Source of the DNA: CAYYJS01 sp964472315
Lineage (GTDB): Bacteria > Verrucomicrobiota > Kiritimatiellia > UBA8416
Reading direction: 5' to 3'
Length of the DNA stretch: 64,000 bases
NCBI GenBank assembly: GCA_964472315.1
Contig: CAYYJS010000005.1
Location: 1 to 64,000 of the forward strand
In this document: piece after piece, positions 49,112 through 59,400 of the stretch
Layout of the letters: every line of letters begins with the position of its first letter
How positions within the stretch are numbered: position 1 is the first letter of the stretch
Program-made: the position numbers and the translations under genes
Notes under the pieces: generated by a model
What the model was told of the DNA's origin: nothing
The model's database searches: none
Seen by the model: the letters and a program-made list of their open reading frames with translations, nothing else

Positions 49112-51244
49112 TCACCCGTTCAGTAACTGTTCCTTCACCTTCTCCGGCACTATGTCGAACTGCCTCGGCTCCATCGTGTAACTCGCGCGCCCCCGACTCA
49201 GGGAGCGGATTACCGTCGAATACCCGAACAATTCGGCCAGTGGCACCGCCGCACGGATAACCTGTAAGGCACCCCGCGCAGCCATCTCCTTAACCTTGCC
49301 TCGGCGACTGTTGATGTCACCAAGGATATCACCCATGTGTTCCTCCGGCGTCGTGATCTCCAAGGCCATTATCGGCTCCAGAAACTCGGGGCATGCCGAC
49401 ATCACCGCCGCACGGAAAGCCATCGTGGCCGCCGTACGAAATGCCACCTCGGTCGAGAATTCCGGATCGAAACCGCACCCAACGACGCGAACCTCCGCAT
49501 CCGTCACCGCGTACCGACTCAGTACGCCGGTCACCGCACCATCCTCCAATCCCTGCTTGATGCTCTCCCGAAAAGCGGCCGGCAGTTGGGCCGTGGACAC
49601 GTCCACCGTGAATTCGTTCCCCTGCCCACGTCCACGATTCTTCACCCGCACGGTGACCGATCCATACATCCGCTGTCCGCCAATCTCCCGATCGAACGTG
49701 TGGCTGGATTCCCCCTCTCCAGTCACCGTTTCATGGTACGCCACCATCGGCCTCCCGGTATTGGCGACCACCTTGAACTCACGCAGCATCCGATCCTTCA
49801 ATATCTCCAAGTGCAGTTCACCCATGCCGCTCAGGACCGTCTGCCCGGTCTCGGGGTCAATCTTGATCTGGCAAGTCGGGTCTTCATCCGACAGGGACTC
49901 CAGTGCCGCTTTCAATTTCTCCCGGTCCGCGCGCGCCTTCGGCTCCACGGCCATGAACATCACCGGTTCCGGAAAACGGATGCGCTCCAACTCCACGGCC
50001 GCATTCTCGGCACACAGCGTATCACCCGTCGTGGCACCCTTCAGTCCAGCCACCGCGCCGATTTCGCCCGAGTAGAGTGTGTCCACCTCGGTTCGCTCGT
50101 CGGCATGCAACCGCAGCAGACTCACCACCCGCTCGCGCCGCCCCAGCCTCGGGTTGAACACGTTCTGCCCGCGCTTGACCTGCCCGGAATACACCCTCAC
50201 GAACACCACACGGCCCATGTAGGGGTCCGCCACAACCTTGAAAACCAACGCGGCAAACGGCCCGTAGTCATCGGCTTCACGCCACAGACGCTCGCCGCTC
50301 TTCCCGTGCGTACCTTCGACGGCGGGAACATCCAGCGGCGACGGCAGATACGTCACGACGGCATCCAGCAACTGCTGCACGCCCTTGTTTCGCAGCGACG
50401 ACCCGCACAGAACCGGCGTCATCATGTTGCGCAACGTCGCCCGGCGGATTCCATCCTTTAACACACCGCCCGGAACCTCAGGATCCACCAAGTAAGCCTC
50501 AAGGACCTCCTCGTCGACCTCCGCAACTTGCTCAACCAACCGCGCCCGGGCTATCTCGGCATCGTCGACCATGCCCTCGGGAATCGCTCCCCTCGTAAAC
50601 CGGGCACCCAAACTTGAATCGTCAAATGTGATGGCCATCCGATCGATGACGTCCACCACGCCCGCAAACTGCTCTTCCTGCCCCAACGGCAACTGTACCA
50701 CAGCGGCATTAGCCCCAAGCCGATCCCGGATTTCCGAGACCACGGTCCCGAACTCAGCACCCATCCGATCCATCTTGTTGACGAACGCGATCCGTGGCAC
50801 GCGATAGCGGTCCGCCTGATGCCACACCGTCTCTGACTGCGGCTGCACACCACCAACTCCGCAGAAGACCCCAACCGCGCCATCCAGCACGCGCAGAGAC
50901 CGCTCCACTTCCACCGTAAAATCGACATGCCCTGGCGTATCGATGATGTTCACCTGATGGTCCATCCAGTAGCAGGTTGTCGCAGCGCTGGTAATCGTGA
51001 TGCCGCGCTCCTTCTCCTGAATCATCCAGTCCATCACCGTATTGCCGTCATGGACCTCTCCCAGTTTGTGCACCCGACCGGCGTAGAACAAAATCCGTTC
51101 GGTGGTCGTGGTCTTACCCGCATCGATGTGGGCAATAATGCCGATGTTACGAACGCGAGCCAACGGCCTATCCCGCTCGGGCGCCTCGCGCCGCCGGTCC
51201 GCCGCCGTGCCCTTACCTGTACCACCGTTGCCCACGACGACCAC
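49112..51244 (-). CDS. fusA: Elongation factor G
   Basis: 710 residues. G1 AHIDAGKTTTTERIL, switch region EKERGITITSAATTC, G3 DTPGHVDFT, G4 NKMDRMG, then domains II-V ending SYTMEPRQFDIVPEKVKEQLL. It drives ribosomal translocation and recycling with GTP. The GTG start at 51244 gives a Gly/Arg-rich extension of about 28 residues (VVVGNGGTGKGTAADRRREAPERDR) before ARVRNIGIIAHID, longer than usual. No later Met or clear SD offers a shorter start. Confidence 0.97.
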   Translation of the reverse strand: MVVVGNGGTGKGTAADRRREAPERDRPLARVRNIGIIAHIDAGKTTTTERILFYAGRVHKLGEVHDGNTVMDWMIQEKERGITITSAATTCYWMDHQVNIIDTPGHVDFTVEVERSLRVLDGAVGVFCGVGGVQPQSETVWHQADRYRVPRIAFVNKMDRMGAEFGTVVSEIRDRLGANAAVVQLPLGQEEQFAGVVDVIDRMAITFDDSSLGARFTRGAIPEGMVDDAEIARARLVEQVAEVDEEVLEAYLVDPEVPGGVLKDGIRRATLRNMMTPVLCGSSLRNKGVQQLLDAVVTYLPSPLDVPAVEGTHGKSGERLWREADDYGPFAALVFKVVADPYMGRVVFVRVYSGQVKRGQNVFNPRLGRRERVVSLLRLHADERTEVDTLYSGEIGAVAGLKGATTGDTLCAENAAVELERIRFPEPVMFMAVEPKARADREKLKAALESLSDEDPTCQIKIDPETGQTVLSGMGELHLEILKDRMLREFKVVANTGRPMVAYHETVTGEGESSHTFDREIGGQRMYGSVTVRVKNRGRGQGNEFTVDVSTAQLPAAFRESIKQGLEDGAVTGVLSRYAVTDAEVRVVGCGFDPEFSTEVAFRTAATMAFRAAVMSACPEFLEPIMALEITTPEEHMGDILGDINSRRGKVKEMAARGALQVIRAAVPLAELFGYSTVIRSLSRGRASYTMEPRQFDIVPEKVKEQLLNG

Positions 51245-51280
51245 CGTTTCCGTGACATGCCTGACCGCGATCCGCGTCCG

Positions 51281-51751
51281 CTACCACGCGTAATGCGCAA
51301 ACGCCTTGTTGGCCTGCGCCATCTTATGCGTGTCATCCCGCTTCTTGATGCAACTGCCCTGATTCTGCATCGCGTCCATGAGTTCCATGGCCATGGCACG
51401 CCGCATCGGCATGCCACGCCGCCCGCTGGAGTATTGAACAAGCCACCGCAACGCCAAGGCCATCTGCCGGTTCGGACTGACTTCCACCGGCACCTGATAC
51501 GTGGCCCCACCAACGCGTCGCGACTTCACTTCCACGCGCGGTTTGATATTGTCGATCGCCTTGACCAGCACTTCAACCGGGTCCTGCGACAGGCGCGTCT
51601 TAATCTCATCCATCGCGCCATACACGATGCTCTCCGCCGTCGCCTTCTTGCCGCTCTGCATGATGTAGTTGATGACGCGCGCAACCATTTCGCTGCTGTA
51701 CTTCGGGTCAGGCGCCACCACTCGACGCTCCGCTTTATGTCTACGTGCCAT
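51281..51751 (-). CDS. rpsG: 30S ribosomal protein S7
   Basis: 156 residues. MARRHKAERRVVAPDPKYSS, KPRVEVKSRRVGGATYQVPVEV and the C-terminal KMAQANKAFAHYAW are typical. It nucleates 30S head assembly. It lies between rpsL and fusA, the classic str order. Confidence 0.98.
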   Translation of the reverse strand: MARRHKAERRVVAPDPKYSSEMVARVINYIMQSGKKATAESIVYGAMDEIKTRLSQDPVEVLVKAIDNIKPRVEVKSRRVGGATYQVPVEVSPNRQMALALRWLVQYSSGRRGMPMRRAMAMELMDAMQNQGSCIKKRDDTHKMAQANKAFAHYAW

Positions 51752-51776
51752 GGATTTTCCTCGCTCGGGCCGAAAC

Positions 51777-52148
51777 CTACTTGCCCTTCTTCATCCCATA
51801 TTTGGATCGGCCGCGTTTCCGACCGTCAACCCCCAGGCAGTCCAACGTTCCACGGACCACGTGGTAACGAACACCCGGCAAATCCTTCACGCGCCCACCG
51901 CGTACCAGCACGACACTGTGCTCCTGCAAGTTGTGCCCCTCGCCGCCAATATAGGCGGTCACCTCGTAGCCGGAAGTCAAACGCACACGAGCCACTTTGC
52001 GCAACGCCGAGTTCGGCTTCTTGGGCGTCTGGGTCTTCACCAACAGGCACACACCGCGCCGTTGCGGTGCACCGACCAACGCAGGCGACTTGCTCTTCTT
52101 CCTGATGTTCGTGCGCCCTTTGCGAACCAGCTGATTGATCGTCGGCAT
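51777..52148 (-). CDS. rpsL: 30S ribosomal protein S12
   Basis: 123 residues. MPTINQLVRKGRTNIRKKSKS, TPKKPNSALRKVARVRLTSG and GGRVKDLPGVRYHVVRGTLD. The streptomycin-sensitivity lysines (TPKKP, RVKDLP) are wild type. ATG 52148 has GAGGA about 8 nt upstream. Confidence 0.98.
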   Translation of the reverse strand: MPTINQLVRKGRTNIRKKSKSPALVGAPQRRGVCLLVKTQTPKKPNSALRKVARVRLTSGYEVTAYIGGEGHNLQEHSVVLVRGGRVKDLPGVRYHVVRGTLDCLGVDGRKRGRSKYGMKKGK

Positions 52149-52217
52149 ATACTTAGTTCCTCGCCATTTCACCACAAAGATCGAAAGTTACCAGACCCGC
52201 AGGGGGAATGGCAAGCC

Positions 52218-55200
52218 TCAACCTTGAAATAATTCCTCGAACTGCTTCTCTGCTTCTTCGTCGTACCCGAGATCCTCCTCCGAGATCGGTTCGGCCAACG
52301 GCACAAGCCTGATGTTGCGGTGAATGTGGAACCCCGTTCCCCCGGGAATGGTATGTCCCATGATCACGTTTTCTTTGAAACCCCGCAAGTCATCCACTCG
52401 GCCCAGCGTGGCCGCATCCGTCAACACGCGCGTCGTATCTTGGAATGACGCGGCCGAAATGAAACTTTCCGTCTCCAGAGATGCCTTGGTGATGCCCAGC
52501 AGCGCCGGCGACGCTTCGGCCGGACGTTTCCCTTCCGCCATGGCCTGCTCGTTCATCTCGAGGAATCGCTGCTTGGTCACCTGCTCGCCCCATAGGAACT
52601 CGGTGTCCCCGGGATCCGTGATCTTGACCTTGCGCAGCATCTGCCGGACGATGATCTCGATGTGCTTGTCGTTGATTTCAACGCCTTGGAGTCGATACAC
52701 TTGCTGAACCTCGTTGACAAGGTATTCCTGCAACTCCTGCGGTCCGCAGACCTCCAAAATCTCCTGAGGCACAATCGGACCTTCCGTCAACTGCTGTCCC
52801 TTGCGCACCCGGTCGCCCTTGAAAACGACAATGTGCTTACCCATCGGGATGAGGTGCTCCTCGGTGTCTCCGGTCACCTCGTCGCGAATCACAAGGCAAC
52901 GCCGGCCACGCTGATTCTCGCCGAAGTCGACTAGCCCTTCGATCTTCGCAATCTCGGCGGCATCCTTCGGCTGTCGCGCCTCGAACAACTCGGCCACGCG
53001 CGGCAGACCGCCCGTGATGTCCTTCGTCTTCGACTCCTTCCGCGGCGTCTTCGCCAACAACTGTCCCGGTTGGACCAGGTCGCCCAGTTTGACGACGACG
53101 TGCGCGCCGGCCGGAATGCTATAAAAGCCGAGCACTTCATCACGGTCCGGAATCTTGATGATGATCTGCGGATGCAGATTCTCTTTGCTCTCCAGCACGA
53201 CCGTGCCGGTCAACCCCGTGGCCTCATCGACTTCCTTCTTGACCGATACATTCTCGACGAAGTCGTGGAAGCTGACTGATCCTGCCTGTTCGGCCAGCAC
53301 AGGCACGCTGTACGGATCCCATTTGGCCAGCACCTGACCTTTCCGGATCGCTCCGCCGTCTTCAACAAGCACGATCGATCCCATGGCCGTCGTGTACCGC
53401 TCCAGTTCATGCCCGGAATCGTCGTGAACGCTGATCACACCATTCTTGTTCAGCACAACGTTGTCGCCATCCGGGTTGCGTACGACACGCAACTCGTGGT
53501 AGCGAACGATGCCACTGTTCTTCGCCGTCACCTCGGGTTGCTTGAACACCGAACTCGCGGTGCCGCCGATATGGAACGTCCGCATCGTCAGCTGTGTGCC
53601 CGGCTCGCCGATGGACTGCGCGGCGATAATGCCCACCGCCGTCCCCACATCCGCCATGCGCCCCGTTGCGAGGTCACGCCCGTAACACTTCGCGCAGAGA
53701 CCACGCCGGCTTTCACACGTCAGAACGCTGCGGATACGCACACTCTCGATACCCGCCGCCGCAATCTTCTTGCACACCTCTTCGTCGATCGACTCGCCCC
53801 CCTTAACGACCACGTCCAGCGCAATCGGGTCCACAACGTCATCGACACTCGTGCGTCCCAGGATGCGCGCGCTCAACGAGACAAGCTCCTCGTCACCCTC
53901 CGAGATGGCCTTGACTTCGATGCCGTTCACGGTATGGCAATCCTGTTCCACGACAATAACATCCTGCGCCACGTCGACAAGTTTGCGCGTAAGATAGCCG
54001 GCGTCGGCGGTCTTCAAGGCCGTATCCGCCAACCCCTTGCGTGCCCCATGCGTGCTGATGAAGTACTCAAGCACGCTCAGTCCCTCGCGGAAGTTGGCGG
54101 TGATCGGACGCTCGATGATCTCGCCCGAGGGCTTCGCCATGAGACCGCGCATGCCGGCAAGCTGACGAATCTGCTGCCGGCTGCCGCGAGCCTTGGAGTC
54201 AACCATCATGTAGACCGGGTTGATCTCATCGCTCCCGGGGTTTTCTTCGATCGCCGTGTACATCGCGTTCGATATCTCTTCGGTCGCGTGAGTCCAAATG
54301 TCGACGATCTTGTTGTACCGTTCCCCATCGGTGATCACGCCCTGCTGATATTGGTCGTCGACCTCGCCGACATGCTTGCGCGCATCGGCAATGATGCCCT
54401 GCTTCTCGAACGGAATGATCATATCCACCATCCCGATCGAGACGCCGGCAAGCGTCGCCTGCTCGAAGCCAAGCTTCTTGAGGTCGTCCAGAATCTGAAC
54501 CGCACGCCCGTGCCCCGCCCGCTTATGACAGTGCCAGATCATGTCGCCCAACACGCTCTTGTCGATCGCCTTATTGACGAAGCCGACCTCACTCGGCCAG
54601 ATTTCATTGAAGAAAACACGCCCGACCGTCGTTTCGATCACATGCGACGTCGCATCGCCGAAGACCGATACTCGTCCGAGGTCAGGGTTGCGGAACCGTA
54701 TCCGCGCGTGCGTCTTCACGGCGCCCTCGGCATGCGCAAGATGAACCTCGCTTGTGCTGCCGAAGATCGGAAGGTGCTCGATCGCGCCACCCGTATCCGC
54801 CCTCCGAAACCGCTTCATCTTGTCGGCCTGGGAAAACGACGTCAGGTAATAGATGCCAAGCGCGATGTCCTGGGTCGGCGTCATGATCGACTTTCCGCTC
54901 GACGGGGAGAAAATGCTGTTCGAAGCCATCATCAGGAGCCGCGATTCGATCTGCGCTTCGATCGACAGAGGGACATGCACCGCCATCTGATCGCCGTCGA
55001 AGTCGGCATTGAACGCGGTACAGACCAACGGATGGATCTGGATCGCCTCGCCCTCGATCAACGTCGGCTCGAACGACTGGATGCTGAGTCGGTGCAGCGT
55101 CGGCGCTCGATTCAACATGACGGTCTTGTCGCTTGTGACTTCCTCCAGAATGTCCCAGACCTCGTCGGCACGGCGCTCGATGAGCTTCTTTGCGCTCCGC

Positions 55201-56375
55201 ACCGTATGCACGATGCCCATCTCCTTCAGGCGCCGGATGATGAACGGCTCAAACAGAACCAGCGCCATTTTCTTGGGCAGGCCGCACTGGTTCAACTTCA
55301 ACTCGGGACCTACGACAATGACCGAACGTCCGGAGTAGTCGACACGCTTACCGAGCAGGTTCTGCCGGAACCGACCGCCTTTGCCCCGAAGCATGTCGCT
55401 GAGCGACTTGAGCGGACGGTTGCCGGCCCCAGTCACCGGTCGCCCATGGCGACCGTTGTCGAAAACCGCGTCCACCGCCTCCTGCAACATGCGCTTCTCG
55501 TTCCGAATGATGACATCCGGCGTCTTGAGTTGCTGCAGATTGCGCAGGCGGTTGTTGCGGTTGATGACACGCCGATACAGGTCGTTCAAATCGGACGTGG
55601 CAAAACGACCACCCTCAAGCGGCACCAGCGGCCGCAGATCCGGCGGTATCACCGGCAGCACGTCGAGGACCATCCAGTCGGGACGCGTCTCGCTGACACG
55701 GAACCCCTCGACCACCTTCATCCGCTTCGACAGTTTCTTGCGCGTCTGTTTGCTACGCGTCTTCTGCATCTGCTCTTCGAGTTCGACCATGAGGTCCTCG
55801 AGCTTCACGCCGGCAAGCAAGTCGCGGATGCCTTCCGCGCCCATCTTGGCCGTGAAGGTCTCACCGTACTTCTCCTGAGCCTCCCGATACTCCATCTCGT
55901 TCAGAAGCTGCTTGAGCTGCAGCGGCGTCTCGCCGGGATCGGTCACCACATAGTCCTCGTAATAGAGAACCCGCTCCAAGTTCGTGGCCGTCATGTCAAG
56001 CACCAACCCGATACGGCTCGGCGTACACTTGAAGAACCAGATGTGCGATACCGGCACCGCCAACTCGATGTGTCCGAGCCGCTCGCGCCGCACCCGTGAC
56101 ACCGTCACCTCAACACCGCAGCGATCGCAGATGACACCCTTGTGCTTGATTCGCTTGTACTTGCCGCAACTGCACTCCCAGTCCCGCGTCGGGCCGAAAA
56201 TGCGCTCGCAGAACAATCCGCCCCGCTCCGGTTTGTACGTGCGGTAGTTGATGGTCTCCGGGTTCTTGACCTCGCCGTGACTCCACGACCGGATGGTTTC
56301 CGGCGATGCCAGTGTGATGCCGACAGATTCGAAACTGTCGTACTCGCTCAACCCGACGTTTGCATTCATAAGCAT
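52218..56375 (-). CDS. rpoC: RNA polymerase beta' subunit
   Basis: 1385 residues. N-terminal zinc finger (ECSCGKYKRIKHKGVICDRCG), catalytic NADFDGDQMAVHVPLS with three Mg-binding Asp, and the second zinc site CESRRGLCAKCYG. The bridge helix and trigger loop region is intact. ATG 56375 has GAGG about 9 nt upstream. No large lineage insertion is obvious. It lies 36 bp after rpoB. Confidence 0.98.
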   Translation of the reverse strand: MLMNANVGLSEYDSFESVGITLASPETIRSWSHGEVKNPETINYRTYKPERGGLFCERIFGPTRDWECSCGKYKRIKHKGVICDRCGVEVTVSRVRRERLGHIELAVPVSHIWFFKCTPSRIGLVLDMTATNLERVLYYEDYVVTDPGETPLQLKQLLNEMEYREAQEKYGETFTAKMGAEGIRDLLAGVKLEDLMVELEEQMQKTRSKQTRKKLSKRMKVVEGFRVSETRPDWMVLDVLPVIPPDLRPLVPLEGGRFATSDLNDLYRRVINRNNRLRNLQQLKTPDVIIRNEKRMLQEAVDAVFDNGRHGRPVTGAGNRPLKSLSDMLRGKGGRFRQNLLGKRVDYSGRSVIVVGPELKLNQCGLPKKMALVLFEPFIIRRLKEMGIVHTVRSAKKLIERRADEVWDILEEVTSDKTVMLNRAPTLHRLSIQSFEPTLIEGEAIQIHPLVCTAFNADFDGDQMAVHVPLSIEAQIESRLLMMASNSIFSPSSGKSIMTPTQDIALGIYYLTSFSQADKMKRFRRADTGGAIEHLPIFGSTSEVHLAHAEGAVKTHARIRFRNPDLGRVSVFGDATSHVIETTVGRVFFNEIWPSEVGFVNKAIDKSVLGDMIWHCHKRAGHGRAVQILDDLKKLGFEQATLAGVSIGMVDMIIPFEKQGIIADARKHVGEVDDQYQQGVITDGERYNKIVDIWTHATEEISNAMYTAIEENPGSDEINPVYMMVDSKARGSRQQIRQLAGMRGLMAKPSGEIIERPITANFREGLSVLEYFISTHGARKGLADTALKTADAGYLTRKLVDVAQDVIVVEQDCHTVNGIEVKAISEGDEELVSLSARILGRTSVDDVVDPIALDVVVKGGESIDEEVCKKIAAAGIESVRIRSVLTCESRRGLCAKCYGRDLATGRMADVGTAVGIIAAQSIGEPGTQLTMRTFHIGGTASSVFKQPEVTAKNSGIVRYHELRVVRNPDGDNVVLNKNGVISVHDDSGHELERYTTAMGSIVLVEDGGAIRKGQVLAKWDPYSVPVLAEQAGSVSFHDFVENVSVKKEVDEATGLTGTVVLESKENLHPQIIIKIPDRDEVLGFYSIPAGAHVVVKLGDLVQPGQLLAKTPRKESKTKDITGGLPRVAELFEARQPKDAAEIAKIEGLVDFGENQRGRRCLVIRDEVTGDTEEHLIPMGKHIVVFKGDRVRKGQQLTEGPIVPQEILEVCGPQELQEYLVNEVQQVYRLQGVEINDKHIEIIVRQMLRKVKITDPGDTEFLWGEQVTKQRFLEMNEQAMAEGKRPAEASPALLGITKASLETESFISAASFQDTTRVLTDAATLGRVDDLRGFKENVIMGHTIPGGTGFHIHRNIRLVPLAEPISEEDLGYDEEAEKQFEELFQG

Positions 56376-56411
56376 GGGCGTTTACCTCAGCCTTGACTTC
56401 TCTTGATGATA

Positions 56412-59400
56412 TTACAGCAATCGCGGCGCTTTCTTCTGACCGGTGATCTGGATGTCGAGGCATAGCCCCCGAAGCTCGTTGATCAGCACGCTGAAGGATT
56501 CCGGCATCCCCGCGTCGAGCGTATTTTCGCCCTTCACGATGGATTCGTAGATCCTCGTACGGCCCGCCACATCGTCGCTCTTGACGGTCAGCAATTCCTG
56601 AAGCGCAAACGCGACGCCATACGCTTCCAGAGCCCACACTTCCATTTCGCCCAGCCGCTGTCCACCATACTGCGCCTTGCCACCCAGCGGTTGCTGCGTG
56701 ACGAGGGAATACGGCCCGACGGCGCGCGCATGGATCTTGTCGGTCACCAGATGATGCAGCTTGAGCATGTAGATCTGCCCAACCACGACACGCTGGTCGA
56801 ACGGTTCTCCCGTGCGTCCGTCAAAAAGCCGCGACTTTCCGTCACGGGACAATCCGGCACGCTCCAGAAGGTCGTCGATTGCCTTCTCGGGAATACCGTC
56901 GAACACCGGGGTCGCCGCATACATGCCGAGAGCCTTGCACGCGGCGCCAAGGTGCGTTTCGAACACCTGGCCAAGGTTCATGCGCGACGGCACGCCCAAC
57001 GGATTGAGCACGATGTCAACGGGTGTACCGTCAGGAAGAAACGGCATGTCACAATCGGGCACGATCTTCGCGACCACGCCCTTGTTGCCATGCCGGCCGG
57101 CCAGCTTGTCGCCGACCGCCAGTTTCTTCTTGGCGGCCACATACACGCGCACCTGCTTGATAATCCCGGAGTCGAGATCGTCGCCGCTCTCCAACCGATC
57201 CAACTGCCGCTCATGCTCCAGATCAAGCTCGGTCATCTTCGGCTTGAAGTCCCGTATGATCTCGTCGATCTTGATCTGGATCGGACTGCTCTCAATGTGG
57301 ATATGATCGTACGCGGACGCGAGTTTGCGCAACAGCGTCTTCGTGATCTTGCGATTCGCCGGAATGATCGTCTCGCTCGTCTCGGCGTCCATCACGTCCA
57401 GCGGGATTTTCTCGCCAAGCAGGATGTTGCTCAGCGCCTCGGTGAGGTCTTCCAGAAGATCCTGCTTGCGCGTCTTGTAATCCTCGTTCACGGACTTGAG
57501 CTGCTTGCGGCGGTCCACCGGACCACCCTCATTGCGTTTCACTTCCTTGTGCGCGGTCACCTTGACATCCATCACGATACCATAGGTGCCGCTCGGAACC
57601 GTCAGCGATGTATCCCTGACTTCGGCGGCCTTCTCACCAAAGATGGCCCTCAACAGGCGCTCTTCAGGCGCAAGCTCGGTCTCGCTCTTCGGCGTGATCT
57701 TGCCGACCAGAATGTCGCCCGGCTCGACTTCGGCGCCGGGACGGATGACCCCGTCAGGCCCGAGGTTGCGCAGGGCTTCCTCGCCGACATTGGGAATGTC
57801 GCGCGTAATTTCCTCGGGGCCCAGCTTCGTGTCCCGCGCGCCAACCTCAAACTCCTGAATCTGTATCGAGGTGAACGTGTCGCTGCGAACAACCCGCTCG
57901 CCAATCAGGATGGCGTCCTCGAAGTTGTACCCGCACCACGGCATGAACGCCACAAGGAGGTTCTTTCCCAGCGACAGCTCGCCATCACAGGTGGCCGGGC
58001 CATCGGCGATCGTATCGCCAGCCCGCAGCTTCTGTCCCACCACGACGATCGGCTTCTGGTTCAGACACGTCCCGGCATTCGACCGGCGGAACTTCTGCAA
58101 CACATACGTCTGCGCGTCTTCCTTCGTCTTCGCCGCCGGCATCTTGCCGTCGGGCGTCACAATCACCTTGTTCGCCGATGCGTAAGCCACGACGCCGGGC
58201 TTGGTCGCCACGATCGTCACGCGCGAATCGTGAGCAGCCCGCGTCTCCAGCCCCGTCGCCACATACGGGCGCTCCGCCCTCAACAGCGGCACGGCCTGGC
58301 GCATCATGTTCGCGCCCATCAACGCCCGGTTGGCGTCATCGTGCTCGAGGAACGGGATCAGGCCGGCGGCGATGCTGATAACCTGCTTCGGCGAGACGTC
58401 CATATAGTCGATCTCGGAACCCGGCACTTCCAGGAAGTCGCCCCGATACCGGACCGAAACAAGCGGATTCTGGAAGTTGCCCTTCTCGTCCAACGGTGCG
58501 TTCGCCTGCGCGATAACATACCGCTCTTCCTTGTCCGCCGACAGGAACTCGACCTCGTTCGTCACACGTCCAGCCACAACCTTCCGGTACGGACTTTCGA
58601 TGAAACCGAAGTCGTTGACCCGTGCGTAGATGCTCAACGAGGAAATCAAACCAATGTTCGGTCCTTCAGGCGTTTCGATCGGGCAAATACGCCCGTAATG
58701 GCTGCTGTGCACGTCACGGACCTCAAACCCGGCCCGCTCACGGCTCAGACCGCCTGGCCCGAGCGCGCTGAGACGACGCTTATGGGCCAACTCGGACAGC
58801 GGGTTCGTCTGGTCCATGAACTGGCTCAGTTGGCTGCGGCCAAAGAAATCCTGCACCACCGCCGAAAGGGACTTCGAGTTCACAAGGCGCTGCGGCGTCA
58901 GCGTGCCGGTCGTCGGATCGAAAAGCGTCATGCGCTCGCGGATCAGGCGCTCCGTACGCGCCAGACCGACCCGACACTGATTCTCCATCAACTCGCCAAC
59001 CGTGCGCACGCGACGACTGCCCAAGTGATCGATATCGTCGACATTCTCGCGCCCCATCCGTACTTCCAACAGGTGACGGAGGGACTCGATGACATCCTGT
59101 TCATCGAGCACGCGAAGCTCGCCGTCAACTTTTCCGTCCAGCGCAAGCTTCTGGTTGATCTTGTACCGGCCAACGCGACCGAGGTCGTACCGCCGCGGGT
59201 CAAAAAAGAGCCGCCGCAAAAGCTGACGCGCGTTCGATGGCGTCGCGGGGTCCCCCGGACGCAGCTTGTGGTAGATGTCCTTCAAGGCATCATCAGACGT
59301 ACGGTTCGGATCGGCCTTCACGCTCTGCAGCAGGATGCCCTCATCCCATGACACATTGATCGCCGCCACACTCGCGGCGCCAGACGCCTTGATCTGCTTC

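Noticed and set aside
53409..59351. Open frames of 896 and 886 codons antisense to rpoC and rpoB
   Set aside because: They mirror the highly conserved polymerase genes; low-complexity His/Arg-rich products typical of shadows.
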